Below, piece after piece: positions 14,960 to 18,317 of a stretch of DNA of 18,317 bases (within the stretch, counting starts at the first letter, position 1; each line of letters starts with the position of its first letter). The stretch is from Candidatus Bathyarchaeota archaeon RBG_13_52_12 (GTDB taxonomy: Archaea; Thermoproteota; Bathyarchaeia; TCS64): the NCBI GenBank assembly GCA_001774245.1, contig MEZF01000012.1:1-18317 (forward strand), written 5' to 3'. The notes under the pieces are model-generated. The model ran no database searches. It was given only the letters and a program-made list of their open reading frames with translations, and was not told where the DNA came from. Position numbers and translations under genes: made by a program.

Positions 14960-15421
14960 TTAAGCGACCAATTGGATCAGATCATGCTTGTTTGATTCAA
15001 CCTTTTCTTGAATGAGGTCCCTAGCAAGGCCAATATTCTTAACGTTAAATCCAAAAATACCGTTTTCTGTCGTTATCACTATCTTTTTACTGAATCCCCC
15101 TACGAGGGCCACTTCCTGAATCTCGCTAAACCTGAGAGCAAATTGGGTAGCCAGGTTCTTTTTAAGTAACCCAACAGGTGTCAGCCACACGAGCCTATTG
15201 CTGGTTAATAGGAAATCCCCAGTCTCGGACTCACGCCACTCCATCGGAACTCTCTCTCTACTAGTATTCGCACTCGTAATGCTGCCGTCAAATACGATGA
15301 AGTCAGGTCGATGACTGGTCCGAGGTACATAAAACGTTGCGCCACGCCAGTAAAACTCGATGTTTTCATCATTCTCCAGCTGCACAGCGTTTTGTATCTC
15401 TTCCTCCATCCTATTATCCAA
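14960..15421 (-). CDS. PH/GRAM-like domain protein
   Basis: A 153-residue soluble protein. The core from about residue 65 to 140 (GDFLLTSNRLVWLTPVGLLKK, then FSEIQEVALVGGFSKKIVITTENGIFGFNV, then a final helix GLARDLIQEKVES) has the pattern of bacterial and archaeal PH-like/GRAM domains. These consist of strands reporting a threshold-type element, a strand pair, and a capping C-terminal helix, and they often bind membranes or partner proteins. The start is TTG 15421, or ATG 15409 four codons in, which I consider equally likely. It is transcribed in the same direction as the tubulin-like operon, 138 bases upstream, with a hairpin and a promoter between them, so it may be a co-regulated neighbour rather than an operon member. 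No membrane span is present. Confidence 0.75.
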   Translation of the reverse strand: MDNRMEEEIQNAVQLENDENIEFYWRGATFYVPRTSHRPDFIVFDGSITSANTSRERVPMEWRESETGDFLLTSNRLVWLTPVGLLKKNLATQFALRFSEIQEVALVGGFSKKIVITTENGIFGFNVKNIGLARDLIQEKVESNKHDLIQLVA

Positions 15422-15452
15422 GAATATTCACTGGTACACGTTATGAAGTTGA

Positions 15453-15465
15453 AAATAAATTAAAA
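15453..15465 (-). promoter_or_regulatory. AT-rich TATA-like element of the PH-like gene
   Basis: The minus strand reads as a run containing TTTTAATTTATTTT, centred about 38 bases upstream of TTG 15421. This implies a short leader of roughly 12-25 bases. The exact box is uncertain because the whole stretch is AT-rich. Confidence 0.35.
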
Positions 15466-15490
15466 GATTGTTGATTATGAATATGTCATC

Positions 15491-15529
15491 ATTACTATTG
15501 TTTTTAATACTAATGTTAGAAATAGTAAT
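15491..15529. repeat. Inverted repeat ATTACTAT / ATAGTAAT
   Basis: ATTACTAT at 15491-15498 and ATAGTAAT at 15522-15529 are perfect inverted 8-base arms, 23 bases apart, upstream of the PH-like gene. A related TAGT-containing hairpin lies on its other side at 14893-14913. Confidence 0.4.
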
Positions 15530-15604
15530 TAAAATCGCGGCCACTTACATCTGTTTAATCTTGGCTTCTTTATACTTATGCTGACTGGAAATTATTGTTT
15601 TTTG

Positions 15605-15671
15605 ACTAGTTATTATTTTACATTTGCGAAAAATTATCATGAATCTATATATGAAAATAATTATTACTAGT
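15605..15671. repeat. Imperfect inverted repeat with ACTAGT arms
   Basis: ACTAGT at 15605-15610 followed by an AT-rich arm is mirrored imperfectly by AT-rich sequence ending in ACTAGT at 15666-15671. It lies in the AT-rich gap 15422-15690, in which I see no gene. Confidence 0.3.
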
Positions 15672-15679
15672 TCGTTGAC

Positions 15680-15688
15680 TTATTTATC
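15680..15688 (+). promoter_or_regulatory. TATA-like box of the candidate non-coding RNA
   Basis: CTTATTTATC shares the core TTATTTATC with the CoA-transferase promoter at 3741-3749. It would start a plus-strand transcript near 15710, at the edge of the GC-rich island. Confidence 0.4.
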
Positions 15689-15697
15689 CTCAAGGCA

Positions 15698-15703
15698 CGC
15701 GCG
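15698..15703. repeat. CG tract beside the GC-rich island
   Basis: CGCGCG in CACGCGCGAC, marking the switch from AT-rich to GC-rich sequence. Confidence 0.5.
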
Positions 15704-15709
15704 ACGATA

Positions 15710-15805
15710 TCTCGTGCATCGTTCGGGTGGGCTTCTACGCGACTCGGGCACAGTCAAGGGGCCTACCCTGGCTTTAGGTTGCTGACTTGGGTCCTAGTTT
15801 TATCT
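15710..15805 (+). ncRNA. Candidate structured non-coding RNA
   Basis: A GC-rich island in an otherwise AT-rich gap, with no open frame of note. GGGTGGGC (15725-15732) pairs with GCCTACCC (15761-15768), giving 8 bp with one G-U pair. Inside it, GACT (15741-15744) pairs with AGTC (15752-15755) around a 7-base loop. A weaker pair TAGG (15775-15778) / CCTA (15793-15796) lies 3' and is followed by a short T-run. A TATA-like box sits at the right distance upstream. It is neither a tRNA nor a clear box C/D RNA. It lies between two minus-strand genes and is antisense to neither. Confidence 0.3.
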
Positions 15806-15882
15806 GATTTCTAGAGCTCGCGAGAAAGTTACGAGAGGGGTTCAAGGAAGTCTATGACCTTAGTCATTGTATGAATTGAGTT

Positions 15883-15891
15883 GCGCGCGCG
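15883..15891. repeat. Longest alternating CG tract (9 bases)
   Basis: GCGCGCGCG, six bases beyond the stop codon of the FilR1-type regulator, in the same position relative to a 3' end as the tract at 895-902. Confidence 0.65.
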
Positions 15892-15897
15892 ATCCTC

Positions 15898-16650
15898 TTA
15901 TGATATCATATTAGGGAAAGATAGAATAGGCTTCGCTTTTTCCCAGTAAAATGAATAGAGATCTCTGCACCATTCACAGAACTTCGAATCTTTGCTTATT
16001 ATCTGAGCGTAATCCATCTGTCCGCTTAAAAAAGGAAACCCGAGCATGGCTTCCTTTTCGGTCACCATCACCCTTATCTCAATTATTGGTAATGTTCGCC
16101 TCTCAACATCGTGAGGCGGGTTGTAGCCAGGGGGTATTACCAGCTTCTCTGGGAGTATAGAGCGAATTTTTATTCCCGCCTTAATTTTCTCCTCAATAAT
16201 TGTCGACGAACTGGCGATGACCTGGTCAGTTAAACTCCAACTAAACTCTTCAGCCTGTTTAAGTGCACGCTCAGCGTGAGCGACACACGCCAATGCGTCC
16301 TTATTCAGCGAGCCGAGAGAAAGTTCACCGATTCTGCTAATGAATTTGTGAGGTAGATGAGATGCGTCGTGTTCCAGAAAATATTGCCTATTACCTAAAA
16401 GGAAGTCAACTCCGGGTAGCTGTCGGAGAACGAGCTCTCCGTAGGATGTGAGGTGGTAGGACCCTCCCAAGTCCTTTTGTATTAAATGGGCATCCGAAAG
16501 CCTCTGAAGGTGTCGCGACGCCTCCGGGATGGTTATGTCCTGCCTCTTGGCGATGTGGCTGAGCTTAAGCTCCTCCTTACGAAGATTTTCCAGTATTGTC
16601 ATGCGCTCGTTGCTGGACAGTTCGAAGAGGAGGCTGCTTAGATCCCCCAT
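15898..16650 (-). CDS. FilR1-type winged-helix transcriptional regulator
   Basis: A 250-residue archaeal regulator. Residues about 5-75 are a winged helix (LFELSSNERMTILENL, LSHIAKRQDITIPEASRHLQRL, then a wing ending in YHLTSYGELVLRQL). The remainder (about 95-245) resembles the FilR1 middle/C-terminal domain found behind such helices in many archaea. It includes EEFSWSLTDQVIASSSTIIEEKIKAGIKIRSILPE in sense, then RTLPIIEIRVMVTEKEAMLGFPF, and an ending DLYSFYWEKAKPI. No membrane spans are present. The ATG start has a TATA-like TTTAGTATC about 26 bases upstream (leaderless). It is divergent from the plus-strand operon beginning at 16773, with a symmetric operator-like sequence between them. It therefore probably controls its own gene and that operon. 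The effector is unknown. Confidence 0.87.
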   Translation of the reverse strand: MGDLSSLLFELSSNERMTILENLRKEELKLSHIAKRQDITIPEASRHLQRLSDAHLIQKDLGGSYHLTSYGELVLRQLPGVDFLLGNRQYFLEHDASHLPHKFISRIGELSLGSLNKDALACVAHAERALKQAEEFSWSLTDQVIASSSTIIEEKIKAGIKIRSILPEKLVIPPGYNPPHDVERRTLPIIEIRVMVTEKEAMLGFPFLSGQMDYAQIISKDSKFCEWCRDLYSFYWEKAKPILSFPNMIS

Positions 16651-16671
16651 GACTCACCAACTCATTACAAC

Positions 16672-16680
16672 GATACTAAA
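16672..16680 (-). promoter_or_regulatory. TATA-like box of the FilR1-type regulator
   Basis: The minus strand reads TTTAGTATC, centred 26 bases upstream of ATG 16650. It overlaps the first arm of the adjacent inverted repeat, so a bound protein would block transcription. Confidence 0.5.
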
Positions 16681-16704
16681 GGTTTAGCATGGCTCCTAAA
16701 CCTT
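16679..16704. promoter_or_regulatory. Candidate operator: 9-bp perfect inverted repeat
   Basis: AAGGTTTAG (16679-16687) and CTAAACCTT (16696-16704) are perfect inverted arms with an 8-base spacer. They lie between the divergent TATA-like boxes of the regulator (16672-16680) and the plus-strand operon (16724-16731). Size and position fit a dimeric winged-helix protein. Confidence 0.55.
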
Positions 16705-16723
16705 AATCAACGCTCTTCAAGTT

Positions 16724-16731
16724 GGTATATC
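16724..16731 (+). promoter_or_regulatory. TATA-like box of the small-protein operon
   Basis: GGTATATC places the transcript start near 16754. This leaves a leader of about 19 bases containing the GAGGTG Shine-Dalgarno at 16762-16767, so this mRNA would not be leaderless. Confidence 0.5.
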
Positions 16732-16772
16732 TTTCCCATCCAACGACTCCTCAGCCGTCTGAGGTGTAGGAC

Positions 16773-16928
16773 GTGAGTGAAGCTAAGACATCAATAGATA
16801 CGAGGAGAATAGGATACATCGACGTCTTAGGACGCTGGTGCTTATGGTGGGCATTAGGATTTTCTCAATGGAAAGGATCCTTACCGAAATCTGACGAACT
16901 TTGGAAGGAGGTGAAGCAATTAAGATGA
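16773..16928 (+). CDS. Tryptophan-rich 51-residue small protein
   Basis: An unrecognised small gene. The start is GTG at 16773, preceded at about six bases by GAGGTG. Its TGA stop overlaps the ATG of the next gene as ATGA, a typical sign of translational coupling and strong support that it is real. The product begins SEAKTSIDTRRIGYIDVLGR, then has a short aromatic stretch WCLWWALGFSQW (about 22-33), and ends with a charged helix DELWKEVKQLR. The five tryptophans and amphipathic ending suggest a peripheral membrane peptide or a partner of the membrane proteins encoded just downstream. The stretch is too short to be a confident full membrane span. It is probably under the FilR1-type regulator. 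Confidence 0.65.
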   Translation: MSEAKTSIDTRRIGYIDVLGRWCLWWALGFSQWKGSLPKSDELWKEVKQLR

Positions 16929-17095
16929 ATACTAAAGATGATCAAGCCAACTTTGCTGGAATTGGGCTCGCAATAGGAGCTGGACTTGGCATCCTGATTG
17001 GGACGTTGATACCCAGTATTGGCATCGGCGTAGGTATCGCACTTGGAGCAGTGCTTGGATTAATTTTCGGTAGCATCTATTCAGGGGGATATTAG
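16925..17095 (+). CDS. Small glycine-rich membrane protein
   Basis: A 56-residue peptide. ATG 16925 is chosen because GGAGGTGA (16907-16914) precedes it by ten bases; an in-frame ATG at 16901 is not required. After a short polar head (MNTKDDQANF), residues 11-52 are glycine/isoleucine/leucine-rich, in two hydrophobic stretches (GIGLAIGAGLGILIGTL and IGVGIALGAVLGLIFGSIY) separated by IPSIG. The Gly-x3-Gly spacing is that of a glycine-zipper hairpin, which packs tightly or oligomerises in membranes. It overlaps the preceding gene by four bases and ends (TAG) two bases before the next gene. Possible roles are a membrane pore, spacer or subunit; the function is not known. Confidence 0.75.
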   Translation: MNTKDDQANFAGIGLAIGAGLGILIGTLIPSIGIGVGIALGAVLGLIFGSIYSGGY

Positions 17096-17097
17096 CC

Positions 17098-17805
17098 TTG
17101 TTTCAGATTAGTAAGACGCTGACTCAGGTTCAGGCCCGTCACGTGCATCAACGCGACACAGGCAGGTCGAAGCCCGTCGGATTTAGGCTGCTTACGGAGC
17201 TTCTCCTTAGTGAGCGGCTGGTGGTCCGCTTCGCTGCCCTATTCACACTGGAAACCGCCACGTTCCTCATCTTTCAAACGATCGGGTACCTGTGGCTGCC
17301 CGAGGGACTGCTTCGCGATGTCAACATCGGGTCGGTCGTGGTAGGCAACGAGGCAGCAAGCAGCTTCTTCATCGAGTTTGCACGAATCTTCGCCTGGAAC
17401 CTATCTGTCCTCGGGCTGTTTTACATGGCGCTGAACCTCCTCCGGTTCGCAAACGGAATCCCGTGGGGCTACATGACAACTGTCACGTTACCCGCGTTCC
17501 TAGGGGTCATCACTGGAACGAACTCCTTCAGCATGGCCACTGTGGTGGGCAAGATTGCCTCAGCCCTCGAAATGGTTACCCATCCGGGTTTCTACGAGAT
17601 CTTTGCTATGGTGCTCGCCGCCGCAGCGACATACGAGATCACGAGGTGGCAGTTCGTCACAGTCGGCGGCAAGGAGTCGATTGTAAAGTTCCAGCCAACC
17701 CATGGAGGGTGGCGCAGTCGTGATTTATGGATCGGTCTGGTGGTGGCTGTGGGCATCCTGTTGGCAGCAAACGCGTGGGAGGCCCAACTCATCCTCGCTC
17801 TATAA
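17098..17805 (+). CDS. Polytopic membrane protein, weakly SpoIIM-like
   Basis: A 235-residue membrane protein. The start is TTG 17098, two bases after the preceding stop, with a purine-rich GGGGGAT about nine bases before it; no better start lies nearby. Hydrophobic segments fall near 45-65, 92-115, 122-140, 163-180 and 212-232. The segment from ARIFAWNLSVLGLFYMALNL to HPGFYEIFAMVLAAAATYEI recalls the SpoIIM family (integral membrane proteins found in many bacteria and archaea), where a conserved H-x-x-x-E-like pair closes the domain. The match is by pattern only. It is probably co-transcribed with the glycine-rich peptide and the CPBP-like gene that follows. Confidence 0.7.
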   Translation: MFQISKTLTQVQARHVHQRDTGRSKPVGFRLLTELLLSERLVVRFAALFTLETATFLIFQTIGYLWLPEGLLRDVNIGSVVVGNEAASSFFIEFARIFAWNLSVLGLFYMALNLLRFANGIPWGYMTTVTLPAFLGVITGTNSFSMATVVGKIASALEMVTHPGFYEIFAMVLAAAATYEITRWQFVTVGGKESIVKFQPTHGGWRSRDLWIGLVVAVGILLAANAWEAQLILAL

Positions 17806-17823
17806 GGCGAGGGAGGGTTGAGA

Positions 17824-18317
17824 ATGCCAGCGACCAAACCATCACCTGGAAGGGCCCCCCTCATCGTCGCGTGGGCAGCGACCCTCGCCGCAAGCACCCT
17901 CACGTTGATTCCGTGGCGGGAACTACTCGGTGGAGAACCGGGCTGGTGGTGGGGCGCGACCGCCATTATAGTCGCATCACTATCTGCATCGACCTTACTC
18001 GTTGAGGGCTTGAGGCCTGTCCGCGGCTACCTCACCATAATCTCCCTGATCTTCTTCCTCGGCTTCGGCGGCGGCTGGCAGATGGGGCTGGTCCCCCTTA
18101 TCCGTGGGAGCAAACTCTGGATCGACTCGGTAGAGAATGCGTCGTGGGTCGTCTCCGCCCTGACGACCCACCTCCTAAGGCTTGTGATTCCCTTAACTAT
18201 ACTCGGCTACCTCCTGGCGCGTGGTCGTAGCCTCAGAGACATCTACCTCGTCAAAGGAGAAGTCTCCGCGATGGCTGAGCCCTCGAGGCTTATCGGTATG
18301 AATAAGCCGGAGCCCTG
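17824..18317 (+). CDS. Probable CPBP-family intramembrane protease, 5' part only
   Basis: An open frame with no stop before the window end (164 codons shown). ATG 17824 has GGAGG seven bases upstream, and the gene starts 18 bases beyond the previous stop. Membrane segments are visible at about 12-30, 42-60, 68-88 and 118-134, followed by the cytoplasmic stretch GRSLRDIYLVKGEVSAMAEPSRLIGMNKPE in sense. That stretch, with LVKG and a Pro/Arg-rich linker leading to a glycine-containing motif, is commonly seen just before the catalytic part of archaeal CPBP (CAAX/Abi-type) proteases. The diagnostic EExxxR and HxxxN motifs would lie beyond this window, so the call is provisional. It is the last visible gene of the operon starting at 16773. 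Confidence 0.6.
   Translation, partial: MPATKPSPGRAPLIVAWAATLAASTLTLIPWRELLGGEPGWWWGATAIIVASLSASTLLVEGLRPVRGYLTIISLIFFLGFGGGWQMGLVPLIRGSKLWIDSVENASWVVSALTTHLLRLVIPLTILGYLLARGRSLRDIYLVKGEVSAMAEPSRLIGMNKPEP

Noticed and set aside
15696..15800. Possible tRNA in the GC-rich island
   Set aside because: No T-arm consensus, no acceptor stem and no convincing cloverleaf on either strand.

Overview
This window reads as archaeal chromosome, probably from the TACK/Bathyarchaeia-like side of the tree, although no rRNA or other phylogenetic marker is present to fix this. The evidence is threefold. TATA-like boxes lie about 25-28 bases upstream of many first-gene starts, which implies leaderless mRNAs. 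Genes inside operons instead carry Shine-Dalgarno sites (GAGGTGATC, GGAGGTGA). The protein families are typically archaeal: a membrane-anchored ArsR-like regulator, a FilR1-type regulator, and an FtsZ/tubulin-like protein distinct from cell-division FtsZ.

Positions 1-7192 hold short metabolic and regulatory units in both orientations. They are a membrane-anchored winged-helix regulator, an aldo/keto reductase, a hypothetical gene, a metal-dependent amidohydrolase divergent from a CaiB/BaiF CoA-transferase, a small hypothetical gene, and a two-gene corrinoid methyl-transfer unit (B12-binding corrinoid protein plus UroD/MtaA-like methyltransferase). Nearly every gene boundary here carries a short alternating CG tract such as CGCGCGCG.

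Positions 7193-14821 hold the most unusual part: a five-gene operon on the minus strand, read from high to low coordinates. It encodes a signal-peptide-bearing single-pass membrane protein; an approximately 870-residue tubulin/FtsZ-superfamily GTPase with intact GTP-binding and catalytic loops plus a long coiled coil; a 752-residue protein with about ten membrane segments and a large helical cytoplasmic domain; a zinc-ribbon protein that looks like a degenerate second tubulin/FtsZ fold; and a 251-residue protein that apparently starts at CTG directly after the preceding TAG stop. All five genes end in TAG. A PH-like domain gene lies just upstream in the same direction. I infer a membrane-linked cytoskeletal or membrane-remodelling machine.

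Positions 15422-15897 are an AT-rich gap holding a GC-rich, foldable island with its own TATA-like box, a candidate non-coding RNA. Positions 15898-16650 encode a FilR1-type regulator. It is divergent from a plus-strand operon: a tryptophan-rich 51-residue small protein, a 56-residue glycine-rich membrane peptide, a polytopic membrane protein weakly resembling SpoIIM, and the 5' part of a probable CPBP-family membrane protease that runs off the window. A perfect 9-bp inverted repeat between the two promoters is a candidate operator. No tRNA, rRNA, CRISPR array, transposase or other mobile element was seen.
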